A stretch of 64,000 nucleotides of DNA from Xanthobacter flavus. Lineage in GTDB: Bacteria > Pseudomonadota > Alphaproteobacteria > Rhizobiales > Xanthobacteraceae. The number at the start of each line of letters is the position of its first letter. Position 1 is the first letter of the stretch. Below, piece by piece: positions 10,491 through 19,436 of this stretch. The DNA lies in assembly GCF_017875275.1 (NCBI RefSeq), contig NZ_JAGGML010000001.1:2873001-2937000 (forward strand), written 5' to 3'. A program made the position numbers and the translations under genes. The notes under the pieces are model-generated. The model searched no databases, was not told the origin of the DNA, and saw only the letters and a program-made list of their open reading frames with translations.

Positions 10491-10560
10491 GGGGTGGGGG
10501 ACAATGAGGGGCAGGGGCGGGGCGCCATCCTCTGGCTGTTCACCGTCGTCCCTTCCATTG

Positions 10561-10674
10561 ACCGTCATCCCCCGGCTCGTCCGGGGGATCCACCCCTCCG
10601 CTTGTCCGGTCTTCGTCGAGGGCACCCCTCTCGCGGCGCGGTGGATCGCCCGCACAAGGCGGGCGATGACGGGG
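10561..10674. repeat. 114-bp palindromic dispersed repeat, copy 1
   Basis: It starts CGTCATCCCCCGGCTCGTCC and ends with GGCGGGCGATGACG. The outer ends are complementary (CGTCATC/GATGACG), each end carries its own local hairpin (CCCCCGGctcgtCCGGGGG and CGCCCGCacaaGGCGGGCG), and GATCCACC/GTGGATC lie inside. It is nearly identical to the copy at 10789 and related to the one at 41301. It is non-coding, in the spacer after the activator gene. Confidence 0.9.
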
Positions 10675-10788
10675 GAGAGGGTGGTTCGGCCGCCTGGAGG
10701 CTGGCGGCTGGCGGATTGCGCGCTCCTGCGTCGGCGGATGATGCGGAACCGGACCATCGGCTCCTTTCACCGTCATCCCCCTTTCTTC

Positions 10789-10902
10789 ACCGTCATCCCC
10801 CGGCTCGTCCGGGGGATCCACCCCTCCGCTTGTCCGGTCTTCGTCGAGGGCACCCCTCTCGCTGAACCGTGGATCGCCCGCACAAGGCGGGCGATGACGG
10901 GG
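10789..10902. repeat. 114-bp palindromic dispersed repeat, copy 2
   Basis: A direct copy of the element at 10561, offset by 228 bases. It is identical except for a short block before GTGGATC (CTGAAC in place of CGGCGC). A stub with only the first 12 bases (ACCGTCATCCCC) sits just before it at 10769. The rest of the 480-base spacer between the activator and the methyltransferase gene shows no gene. Confidence 0.9.
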
Positions 10903-10970
10903 GAGGGGATGGCGCAGCCGCCCGAGGGCAGGCGGGGCGGTGGCGCGTTGCCTGCATTCCGGCCCCCCGC

Positions 10971-11777
10971 TCACACCCCCGCCAGATGATGCAGCACGAT
11001 GCCCGAGGTGGTGGCGACGTTGAGGCTGTCGAAGCCGGCGGCCATGGGAATGGCCACCGTGCGCACCCGCGCCATCACCGCCTCCGGAAGGCCCGGCCCC
11101 TCGGTGCCGAACAAAGCGGCGACGCGCGGCGGGCGGGCGAGGCGGGAGAGCGTCTCCCGGCCAGAGGGGGACAGCGCCACCGCCTCGAAGCCCCGCGCGC
11201 CGAGAAGCGCGATGAGCGCGCCCGCATCCGGCACCCGTGCGAAGGGGACCACGAGGCTCGCGCCCACCGAAACGCGGATCGCCTTGCGATAGAGCGGATC
11301 GCACGAAGCGTCATCGAGGATCACCGCATCGGCGCCGAAGGCGGCGGCGTTGCGGAAGATGCCGCCCATATTGTCGTGATTGGTGAGGCCGAGGGCCGCC
11401 ACCACCAGCGCGCGCGGCCCGAGGCCATCGAGCAGCGCGCCCACCTCCGGAAGCGGCCGCGCCGCCCCCAGCGCGAGGATGCCGCGATGGATGGGAAAGC
11501 CGACGATGGCGTCCATCACCCCCTGCGGCGCCACATAGACGGGCAATTCCTCCGGCAGCCCGGCAACCAGATCGGCGAGGCGCTCCGCCTGCGCCTGCGA
11601 CAGCAGCACGGAGGTGAGCCGATGGCCGCCGCGTGTCCCCAGCCGGCCGGCCAGCAGCCGCAGAACCACCTCGCCCTCGGCCATGAAGCCGCCCTGCCGC
11701 CCGACGAGATCGCGCTCGCGCACCGCGCGGAAGCCGGCGATGCGCGGATCGCCGGCCTCGGACACGGGAACGATCAT
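10971..11777 (-). CDS. TrmH/SpoU-family RNA 2'-O-methyltransferase
   Basis: A 268-aa SPOUT methyltransferase that uses S-adenosylmethionine to methylate a ribose in rRNA or tRNA. An N-terminal substrate-binding domain (about 1-110) is followed by the trefoil-knot catalytic domain with the three SpoU motifs: NHDNMGGIFRNAAAFGAD (motif 1, with the Asn and Arg), LFGTEGPGLP (motif 2) and IPMAAGFDSLNVATTSGI (motif 3). The target nucleotide cannot be told from the sequence. Its ATG overlaps the stop of the upstream LacI-type gene by 4 bases, an odd functional pairing that implies shared transcription. Confidence 0.88.
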   Translation of the reverse strand: MIVPVSEAGDPRIAGFRAVRERDLVGRQGGFMAEGEVVLRLLAGRLGTRGGHRLTSVLLSQAQAERLADLVAGLPEELPVYVAPQGVMDAIVGFPIHRGILALGAARPLPEVGALLDGLGPRALVVAALGLTNHDNMGGIFRNAAAFGADAVILDDASCDPLYRKAIRVSVGASLVVPFARVPDAGALIALLGARGFEAVALSPSGRETLSRLARPPRVAALFGTEGPGLPEAVMARVRTVAIPMAAGFDSLNVATTSGIVLHHLAGV

Positions 11778-12871
11778 AGGGGCCGGCGCTTCACCGGCAC
11801 GGGCGCGCAGGTGCTGGCGCGCACCACCAGCTCGGGCGTCATCACCGCCCGCTCCACCGGCCGGCCGGGATCGGCGATGCGCTTCAAGGCCAGCGTCGCG
11901 GCCGCCCGGCCATATTCGGGAATGAAGGTGTGGACCGTGGTGAGCGGCGGATGCCAGACCCGCGCCTCCTCGATGTCGTCATAGCCGACGAGGGAGAAGT
12001 CGCGCCCCGCCATGAGCCCGGCAGCCTGCAATTCCATCAGTGCGCCGAAGGCGGAGAGGTCGTTGAAGCAGACGGCGGCGGTGGGCGGCTCGTCCAGCGC
12101 TAGCAGGCGGGCCATGGCCTTGCGGCCTTCCGCGCGCAGGCCCGGCCCCTCCATCACCAGCGCGGGATCGAGGGGCAGGCCGGCGGCGGCGAGGCCCGCC
12201 TTGTAGCCGGCGAAGCGCTTGCGGCCGGTGGAGATGGCGCCGAAGCCGCCGATCATGCCGATGCGCCGGTGGCCCAGTTCCACGAGATGCGCGACGCCCA
12301 GCGCCACGCCCGTCACGTCGTCCGAGCCGGCGAAATCGAAGCCGGAGCCCTCGATCTCACGGGTCACTTGCACCACGGCGATGCCGGTGGAGGCGAGCGC
12401 CTTGAGATCCTCCACCCGCGAATGGGCGGCGGGCGAGACGAGGAAGGCGTCGGGGCGGTATTCCGCCAGCGTGCCGAGGGTGCGCGTCTGGCGCGTCACA
12501 TCCTCCTGGCTGACGCCGAGCAGCACGGTCTTGCCGGCCTCGGAGAGGGCATCCTCCACCGCCGCCAGAAGCTCGGTGAAGGAGGGGTTCACGATGTCAT
12601 GCAGGCCGAGGGCGACGATGTTGGTGCGGGCGGTGCGCAGCGCCGCGGCGCCGCGATTGGCCACATAGCCGCGCGCCCGCGCCGCCTCCTGCACCTTCAG
12701 GCGCGTCGCCTCGGCGACCATGGGGCTGTCGCGCAGGGCCAGCGAGATGGTGGCCGTGGACAGCCCCAGCTCGCGCGCGAGGCCCTGCAGCGTCACCTTG
12801 CCGATGGGAACGCCGGCGGGAGGGGCACCGGTGTGAGCGGCACCCGGCGGAGGAGGATGTGTCTCGTCCAT
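11774..12871 (-). CDS. LacI-family transcriptional regulator
   Basis: A 365-aa repressor. The N-terminal HTH and hinge read VTLQGLARELGLSTATISLA from about residue 26, followed by a periplasmic-binding-protein-like effector domain. Domain order and length are typical, apart from about 25 extra proline-rich residues at the N-terminus. A matching operator lies 54 bases upstream, between this gene and a divergent NAD-binding dehydrogenase, its probable target. The effector is unknown. It overlaps the downstream RNA methyltransferase by 4 bases. Confidence 0.9.
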   Translation of the reverse strand: MDETHPPPPGAAHTGAPPAGVPIGKVTLQGLARELGLSTATISLALRDSPMVAEATRLKVQEAARARGYVANRGAAALRTARTNIVALGLHDIVNPSFTELLAAVEDALSEAGKTVLLGVSQEDVTRQTRTLGTLAEYRPDAFLVSPAAHSRVEDLKALASTGIAVVQVTREIEGSGFDFAGSDDVTGVALGVAHLVELGHRRIGMIGGFGAISTGRKRFAGYKAGLAAAGLPLDPALVMEGPGLRAEGRKAMARLLALDEPPTAAVCFNDLSAFGALMELQAAGLMAGRDFSLVGYDDIEEARVWHPPLTTVHTFIPEYGRAAATLALKRIADPGRPVERAVMTPELVVRASTCAPVPVKRRPL

Positions 12872-12921
12872 GGGCCATCCCTATAGCGGATCTGTCGCGT
12901 CTCGCGCCGTCCTTTCCGCCA

Positions 12922-12939
12922 TGCTAAACGATTTAACGA
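12922..12939. promoter_or_regulatory. LacI-type operator
   Basis: TGCTAAACGATTTAACGA contains the family core AA-N-CG-N-TT (AAACGATT) inside the near-palindrome GCTAA...TTAAC. It lies between divergently transcribed LacI-type and dehydrogenase genes. Confidence 0.65.
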
Positions 12940-12982
12940 CAACGGCAACGACAGCCGCGACGATACGAACCGGGAGGACGCC

Positions 12983-13903
12983 ATGGCAGGGACGCGGGTT
13001 GGATTCATCGGGGTCGGCCTCATGGGCCACGGCATGGCGAAGAACATCCTCGCCAAGGGCTTTCCCCTCGCCGTCATGGGCCATCGCAACCGCGCGCCGG
13101 TGGAGGATCTGGTCGCGCGCGGCGCCACCGAGGTGAAGAGCCCGGCCGAGATGGCCGCGCAGTGCGACGTGATCGTGCTCTGCGTCACCGGCGCGCCGCA
13201 GGTGGACGAGGTGCTCAACGGCGAGAACGGCATCCTGAAGGCCGCAAAGGCCGGCCTCCACATCATCGACACCTCCACCTCCGAGCCGACGCTGACCATG
13301 GCGCTGGCGGCGAAGCTGGCGCAGGACGGCATCTTCCTGTGCGACGCGCCGCTGGGCGGCACCCCCATCCAGGCGGAGGAGGGCGCGCTCTCGGCCATGG
13401 TGGGGGCGGACGACGCGGCCTTCGCGGTGATCGAGCCGGTGGTGGCGGCCTTCGCCAGCCGCATCGTGCGGGTGGGCGCGCCGGGCGCCGGGCACACCAT
13501 GAAGCTGCTCAACAACTTCCTGTCGCTGGGCTACGGCGCCATCTATGCCGAGGCCTTGGCCATCGCCGGCAAGGTGGGGGTGACGGCCGAGGTGTTCGAC
13601 AGCGTGATTCGCGGCTCGCGCATGGATTGCGGCTTCTACCAGACCTTCATGGGCTACGTGCTGGAGGCGAACGTGAACGCCCACCGCTTCACCATCGCCA
13701 ACGCCCACAAGGACATGCGCTACGTCACCAACCTCGCCACCAACACCGGCGCCTCGGCCTTCGTCAGCGCCACGGTGAAGAACCTCTATGCGGCGGCCGA
13801 GGGCCTCGGCAACGGCGGGAAGAACGTGCCGCAGATCACCGATGTGCTGGCCCAGATGAACGGCCTGCCGACGGTGCTGGAGCGCAAGCAGGGGGCGGGG
13901 TGA
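12983..13903 (+). CDS. NAD(P)-dependent beta-hydroxyacid dehydrogenase (3-hydroxyisobutyrate / tartronate semialdehyde type)
   Basis: A 306-aa oxidoreductase. The N-terminal Rossmann motif is GFIGVGLMGHGMAKNIL, followed by the family substrate loop DAPLGGTPIQAEEG (about 125-138) and the catalytic-lysine segment GHTMKLLNNFLSLG (about 170-183). This places it among 3-hydroxyisobutyrate dehydrogenases and 2-hydroxy-3-oxopropionate reductases. The exact substrate is not determinable. GGGAGG lies upstream of the ATG. It is divergent from the LacI-type repressor, so probably induced by a sugar-acid-like ligand. Confidence 0.88.
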   Translation: MAGTRVGFIGVGLMGHGMAKNILAKGFPLAVMGHRNRAPVEDLVARGATEVKSPAEMAAQCDVIVLCVTGAPQVDEVLNGENGILKAAKAGLHIIDTSTSEPTLTMALAAKLAQDGIFLCDAPLGGTPIQAEEGALSAMVGADDAAFAVIEPVVAAFASRIVRVGAPGAGHTMKLLNNFLSLGYGAIYAEALAIAGKVGVTAEVFDSVIRGSRMDCGFYQTFMGYVLEANVNAHRFTIANAHKDMRYVTNLATNTGASAFVSATVKNLYAAAEGLGNGGKNVPQITDVLAQMNGLPTVLERKQGAG

Positions 13904-14213
13904 GGAGCCGACCTGCCTTGACTCACGTCAACGCGCCAGCGCGCCATCGACCACATATTAACAACATTGCGCCTGCAATCTGAGGTGGCAGCAGGGGAAG
14001 TGCCGCATGCCCAGATGGGGTCGCGGCACAGGACCGCCATTTTCCGGGTGCAGGTTCGCAGTGCTGGCGCGTTCGATGCCGGCGAGTGATCGAGCTTCGA
14101 CTTCCTGCGCGGCGGTTCCGGCGCGCGAAAGCCGATGAGACGAAGGCGCCGAGAGGCGCATCCGATGGACGCGCGAGCCTCCGTCCGTCCATTGTCCGCT
14201 TTAGGAGACGATC
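13904..14213. other. Spacer ahead of hsp20; no gene seen
   Basis: The 310 bases contain no supported ORF. The last 70 bases form the probable leader of the hsp20 transcript and can fold into hairpins (separate entry). I could not identify a sigma-32 promoter with confidence. Confidence 0.4.
14146..14207 (+). promoter_or_regulatory. Possible structured leader (RNA thermometer candidate) of hsp20
   Basis: Two hairpins precede the start: GCGCC-GAGA-GGCGC (14146-14159) and ATGGACG...CGTCCAT (14165-14192). CTCC at 14179-14182 could also pair with the Shine-Dalgarno GGAG at 14204-14207. Small heat-shock genes in Hyphomicrobiales commonly have ROSE-type thermometers, but I do not see a clear ROSE consensus here. 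Confidence 0.3.
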
Positions 14214-14741
14214 ATGGCCGAGACCAAGATTCCCGTGAAAATCGAGCCGAAATCCACACCCGTGGCCGCTGCTGCGCCGGCCACGCCGTTCGATCACCTG
14301 CGGCGCGAGATCGAACAGGTGTTCGACAACTTCCGCATTGGCACGCTGGGCTTTCCCTTCGCGCGCCGCGTCATGGATTTCGACTTCCCGCGCCTCGGTG
14401 CGCTGACGCTCGCGCCGGCCGTCGACGTGGCCGAGCGGGAGGGGGCCTACGAGATCAGCGCCGAACTCCCCGGCCTCGACGAAAAGGATGTGGAGGTGAA
14501 GCTCGCCAACGGGCTCCTCACCATCCGCGGCGAGAAAAAGGAAGAGCGGGAGGAAAAGGAGAAGGACTATTACCTGTCCGAACGGCGCTATGGTGCCTTC
14601 ACCCGCTCCTTCCAGGTGCCTGAAGGCGTGGACGCCGACAAGGTGGAGGCCCGCTTTGCAAAGGGTGTCCTCACCGTAACGCTGCCCAAGACGGCAGAGG
14701 CCCAGAAACAGGAGAAGAAGATCGAGGTGAAGGCCGCGTAG
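14214..14741 (+). CDS. Hsp20 small heat-shock protein
   Basis: A 175-aa ATP-independent holdase chaperone that binds unfolding proteins in the cytoplasm. An N-terminal arm (about 1-70) leads to an alpha-crystallin domain containing APAVDVAEREGAYEISAELP, the LANGLLTIRGEKKEE strand and KGVLTVTLPK, the A-x-x-x-n-G-v-L signature. The C-terminus is Lys/Glu/Gln-rich. AGGAG lies 7 bases before the ATG. The 5' leader may be thermosensitive. It precedes ccrM with no evident shared transcription. Confidence 0.93.
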   Translation: MAETKIPVKIEPKSTPVAAAAPATPFDHLRREIEQVFDNFRIGTLGFPFARRVMDFDFPRLGALTLAPAVDVAEREGAYEISAELPGLDEKDVEVKLANGLLTIRGEKKEEREEKEKDYYLSERRYGAFTRSFQVPEGVDADKVEARFAKGVLTVTLPKTAEAQKQEKKIEVKAA

Positions 14742-14861
14742 GCGCGCGCCGGGTTGCGCGATGCGCGACGTCCCGCAGACACCGCGGAACCCGCCGCGCC
14801 CCCTTCACCCGACCTTAACCCCTTGCCGCCATCCTGCGTCTCGTAAGTAAGCGTTGCGTAG

Positions 14862-16094
<1,233 letters not shown>

Positions 16095-16140
16095 GCATTT
16101 TACCGTCGGTCGCGGTCTTCGACCGATACCGAGCGGGTTA

Positions 16141-16163
16141 CGCTCAACCGCCGCGCGGGCTTT
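16141..16163. repeat. Single copy of the CGCTCA...CGCGCGGGCTTT repeat
   Basis: CGCTCAACCGCCGCGCGGGC plus TTT, directly beyond the stop codon of the minus-strand mutY. It matches the unit tandemly repeated at 18772-18915 and the copy at 41425-41472, also placed at the 3' ends of minus-strand genes. Confidence 0.7.
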
Positions 16164-16166
16164 GGT

Positions 16167-17267
16167 TTATTCGATGCCCCCATGCGCGAGCACCTTGCGC
16201 ATGACCGAGGGCAGCGCCTCCGCATCGAACCGGTCCGGCGTCACCCAGCGGTGACCCTCCGGCGCGGGCGCCGTGGCGGGCAGATCGGCCCGCAGCACCT
16301 TCAGCGTCAGCGCGAAATGGGTGAAGACGTGCTCCACCGCCCCCGGCAGCGCCCGCCAGCGGGCCTTGAGCGGCGCGTGGGCCTCCGGCGCATCTGATTT
16401 CGGCCCCCAGGGGGTGGAGGGCACCTCCGTCATCTTCGCCAGAAGCCCCTTGTCCGGCCGGGTCCGCAGCAGCACCGCGCCATCCGCCCGCACGGCGAGG
16501 AAGGCGGCGCCCTCCCGCTTCGGCTTCTCGCCCTTGGGCGCCTTCACCGGATAGAGCGCCGCATCCCCCGCCGCCCGCGCCGCGCACGGCTCCATCCACG
16601 GGCAGAGCGAGCACGCGGGCGAGCGCGGGGTGCAGATGGTGGCGCCAAGGTCCATCATCGCCTGCGCGAAATCGCCGGGCCGCTGCGCGGGGGTCAGGGC
16701 AGCGGCCAGCGCCTTGATGCGCGGCTTGGCGCCGGGCAGTGGCTCGGCCACCCGATAAAGCCGTGAGACGACGCGCTCGATATTGCCGTCCACCGGGCTC
16801 GCCTTGAGGTCGAAGGCGATGGAAGCGATGGCCGCCGCCGTATAGGGGCCGATGCCGGGCAGGGCGAGCAGGGCCGCCTCGTCGTCCGGAAAGCGCCCGC
16901 CATGGCGCGCCACCACCGCCTGCGCGCAGGCGTGGAGATTGCGGGCGCGGGCGTAATAGCCGAGCCCCGCCCAGGCGGAGAGCACCTCCTCCAGCGGCGC
17001 GGCGGCGAGGTGCGAGACCGTCGGCCAGCGGGCGAGGAAGCCGGTGAAATACGGCCCCACCGCCTTCACCGTGGTCTGCTGGAGCATGATCTCGGAGAGG
17101 AAGACGTGATAGGGGTCCGCCTGCCGGCCCGGCTCGGCGCGCCAGGGCAGGCGGCGGCGGTGGCGATCATACCAGGCGAGGAGCGCGGCGGGGGCAGGCG
17201 TGCCGGGTTTGGCGCCGGGTTTTCCGGCACCGCTTGCGGCCGAGCGAGCGGCGGGGGAGGATGTCAT
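16167..17267 (-). CDS. mutY: A/G-specific adenine DNA glycosylase MutY
   Basis: A 366-aa base-excision-repair enzyme that removes adenine mispaired with 8-oxoguanine. It shows the catalytic Glu in SEIMLQQT, the helix-hairpin-helix LPGIGPYTAAAIASIAF, the catalytic Asp in PVDGNIERVV, the [4Fe-4S] ligands C-x6-C-x2-C-x5-C (CTPRSPACSLCPWMEPC) and a C-terminal NUDIX-like 8-oxoG reader. I chose ATG 17267; the frame is open 21 codons further but adds non-homologous sequence. It is divergent from the DUF721 gene, a common alphaproteobacterial arrangement. Confidence 0.96.
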   Translation of the reverse strand: MTSSPAARSAASGAGKPGAKPGTPAPAALLAWYDRHRRRLPWRAEPGRQADPYHVFLSEIMLQQTTVKAVGPYFTGFLARWPTVSHLAAAPLEEVLSAWAGLGYYARARNLHACAQAVVARHGGRFPDDEAALLALPGIGPYTAAAIASIAFDLKASPVDGNIERVVSRLYRVAEPLPGAKPRIKALAAALTPAQRPGDFAQAMMDLGATICTPRSPACSLCPWMEPCAARAAGDAALYPVKAPKGEKPKREGAAFLAVRADGAVLLRTRPDKGLLAKMTEVPSTPWGPKSDAPEAHAPLKARWRALPGAVEHVFTHFALTLKVLRADLPATAPAPEGHRWVTPDRFDAEALPSVMRKVLAHGGIE

Positions 17268-17353
17268 GCGGCCAAGGTGGCCGCGCCCGCGTGCCGGGGC
17301 AAGAGCCTCGCCCACCCATCTGTTCGCCATTTCTCATCGCAACCGGAGACGCC

Positions 17354-17845
17354 TTGAACACCAATTTCACCCGTCGCCACCGTGGCCCGCGCCCCCTCGC
17401 CGATTTCGTCGCGCCGGGGATCAGCGACCTGTGCGGCCGCGCCGGCTTCTCGGTGGTGGAGGTGGTGACCCACTGGGACGAGATCGTGGGGCCGGACCTC
17501 GCGCCCCGCTGCATCCCCCTCAAGCTGCAATGGCCGCGGGAGGAGGGGGCTGCGGCCACCCTCGTGGTGCGGGTGGAAGGCGCCTATGCCATCGAGCTGC
17601 AATATGCCGCCGGCATCGTGGTGGAGCGAATCAACGCCTATTTCGGCTGGCGCTGCGTCGGCCGCCTGATGCTTCGCCAGGGCCCGGTGCCCCAGCGCCA
17701 CGCGCCGCCGCCGGTGCCGCCGAAGCCGGACAAGGCGACCGTCGCCGCCGTTCGACACGAGATCGGCGCGTTCGAGGACGAGGCGCTGGCGGATTCCCTC
17801 GCCAGGCTCGGCGCGCTGGTGCGGCGCGAGCGCGGCGGCGGATAG
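17354..17845 (+). CDS. DciA-like DUF721 protein
   Basis: A 163-aa protein of the DUF721 family. Typical features are the N-terminal SVVEVVTHWDEIVGPDLA segment and a KH-like alpha/beta core up to about residue 110, then a proline-rich linker and a short acidic C-terminal helix. DciA proteins of this family interact with the replicative helicase DnaB. The start is TTG 17354, chosen because GGAG lies 5 bases upstream and homology begins near RPLADF; the ATG-initiated frame from 17234 overlaps mutY. It precedes dsbA. Confidence 0.75.
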   Translation: MNTNFTRRHRGPRPLADFVAPGISDLCGRAGFSVVEVVTHWDEIVGPDLAPRCIPLKLQWPREEGAAATLVVRVEGAYAIELQYAAGIVVERINAYFGWRCVGRLMLRQGPVPQRHAPPPVPPKPDKATVAAVRHEIGAFEDEALADSLARLGALVRRERGGG

Positions 17846-18055
17846 GGGACGTTCACCCGTCCGTTATCTCCGGCGCGCGGCGCGGGTCTTTCCCGCCATA
17901 AGGGCGACATGATAGAGCGCGAAGGCTTTCACGCAGGTTCGGCGGTGCGGTGCCGGACTGCTTCCGTTTCCCGTTCTGATGACCCTACGGAACCGGCGAT
18001 GCGGCCAAGACCGGCGAACGCCGGTCGCCAGCCGCCGGACCACTCGGAGATGTCC

Positions 18056-18715
18056 ATGATTGTCGATCGCCGCCGTTTCCTGGTCGGAGCAGGCCTCGCC
18101 GCGATGGCGGCCGGGCTCGGCCTGCCGTTCTCCTTCGAACCGGCCGCGGCCCAGACCGTGGAGCAGGCCAAGCTGATCGCCCCCGAGGCGAGCCCGCTGC
18201 CGGAGAAGGCGCTGGGCAGCGCCACGGCGCCGGTCACCATCATCGAATATGCCTCGATGACGTGCAGCCACTGCGCCGCCTTCCACACCGGCACCTTCCC
18301 CGAGCTGAAGAAGAAGTACATCGACACCGGCAAGGTGCGCTTCATCTTCCGCGAGTTCCCGTTCGAGCCGGTGGCGACCGCCGCCTTCATGCTCGCCCGC
18401 TGCGTGCCCGAGGACAAATATTTCCCCATGGTCTCGACCCTGTTCGAGACGCAGAAGACCTGGGCCTACAGCACCGACCCCGCCGCCGGCCTCCTCGCCG
18501 TCGCCAAGCAGGCCGGCATGAGCCAGGCCGATTTCGAGAAGTGCCTCACCGACCAGCAGCTCGGCGAGAAGGTGCAGGAAAGCGCCCTCTACGCCAACAA
18601 GGAGCTGGGCGTGAACGCGACCCCCACCTTCTTCGTCAACGGCAAGAAGCTCTCCGGCGCCCTCGGCATGGCCGAATGGGACAAGGAGCTGGCCCCGCTG
18701 CTCGCCGGCAAGTGA
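18056..18715 (+). CDS. DsbA-family periplasmic thiol oxidoreductase, Tat-exported
   Basis: A 219-aa thioredoxin-fold protein. The N-terminus carries a twin-arginine signal (DRRRFLVGAG) followed by a hydrophobic run and cleavage near AAAQ. The active site is CSHC in MTCSHCAAFH, and the cis-Pro loop is NATPTFFVNG. It probably oxidises or isomerises disulfides in the periplasm. ATG 18056 is preferred over ATG 18050 because GGAG (18046-18049) is then 6 bases away. The frame extends further upstream to 17909 without support. It is followed by a strong intrinsic terminator. Confidence 0.9.
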   Translation: MIVDRRRFLVGAGLAAMAAGLGLPFSFEPAAAQTVEQAKLIAPEASPLPEKALGSATAPVTIIEYASMTCSHCAAFHTGTFPELKKKYIDTGKVRFIFREFPFEPVATAAFMLARCVPEDKYFPMVSTLFETQKTWAYSTDPAAGLLAVAKQAGMSQADFEKCLTDQQLGEKVQESALYANKELGVNATPTFFVNGKKLSGALGMAEWDKELAPLLAGK

Positions 18716-18735
18716 GTTTCGATGTTCCGACGCTG

Positions 18736-18766
18736 AAAGGCCGGCGCACTGCGCCGGCCTTTTTGT
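18736..18766 (+). terminator. Intrinsic terminator after the dsbA-type gene
   Basis: A perfect 12-bp stem AAAGGCCGGCGC-act-GCGCCGGCCTTT, followed by a T-rich run (TTGTTTTG), 20 bases after the stop codon. Confidence 0.93.
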
Positions 18767-18771
18767 TTTGT

Positions 18772-18915
18772 GGGCTTTGACGTTGCCTTCGCTCAGTCGC
18801 CGCGCGGGCTTTCTCGTTGCCTTCGCTCAGTCGCCGCGCGGGCTTTCTCGTTGCTCCCGCTCAGTCGCCGCGCGGGCTTTCTCGTTGCTTCCGCTCAGGC
18901 GCCACGCGGGCTTTC
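18772..18915. repeat. 34-bp tandem repeat, four units plus a partial
   Basis: Unit: GGGCTTTCTCGTTGCCTTCG followed by CTCAGTCGCCGCGC. Units start at 18772, 18806, 18840 and 18874, and a partial GGGCTTTC runs into the stop codon of the minus-strand tautomerase gene. Units differ by only a few bases. There are no unique spacers, so it is a minisatellite and not a CRISPR. Related single or double units occur at 16141 and 41425. Confidence 0.93.
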
Positions 18916-19321
18916 AGGCCGCCCGGAGCTTCTTCTCCACATAGCGGCTTTCCTGCGTGCGCCCGCCATAGCCATAGGCGTCCGCCTTCACTTCGCGCAC
19001 GAGGATGTAGCTCTCCTCATCCAGCTCCGGTAGCAGGCCGGACATGGCCGCGAAGACGGCTTCCAGATAGGCGGCCTTCTCGTCCTTGGTGTTGGTGCCA
19101 TCCACCACGAGAATATCGAGCGAAAAAGACGAGCGACGCTTCGCGCTCAGGGCTTCCCCGCCCACGAACCAGTGCTCCGCCGGCACGAAGGAGACGGCCA
19201 CCGCCGTCAGCTTCGGGTCCTTGCGCAGGATGCGGGCGGTGAGATCGGACAAGGTGGCGGCGACCTTGGCCGCGAGGGCGGTGTCCGGGGCGCCGGAGAG
19301 CTTCACGTTCAGGATGGGCAT
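18914..19321 (-). CDS. Tautomerase-superfamily protein (4-oxalocrotonate tautomerase/MIF-like)
   Basis: A 135-aa protein beginning MPILNVKLSG. After Met removal it exposes Pro1, the catalytic general base of this superfamily. About twice the length of 4-OT monomers, it contains two beta-alpha-beta halves (about 1-60 and 65-125). The start is ATG 19321, with GGAGG upstream; the frame continues 21 codons further without homology. It is divergent from a LysR-type regulator, its likely controller. Substrate unknown. A 34-bp repeat array abuts its stop codon. Confidence 0.8.
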   Translation of the reverse strand: MPILNVKLSGAPDTALAAKVAATLSDLTARILRKDPKLTAVAVSFVPAEHWFVGGEALSAKRRSSFSLDILVVDGTNTKDEKAAYLEAVFAAMSGLLPELDEESYILVREVKADAYGYGGRTQESRYVEKKLRAA

Positions 19322-19436
19322 TTTGACCTCCATCGGCGCGATGCATCGGCATCGGCCGCGATGGCTTCTTGTACGCCGCCCCAACTCATGAGAAAAATTG
19401 AATTCTAAAATCCCAGAGATTTGCTAACCTCATATC

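Noticed and set aside
18772..18915. CRISPR array
   Set aside because: The units are contiguous with no unique spacers, and there are no cas genes.
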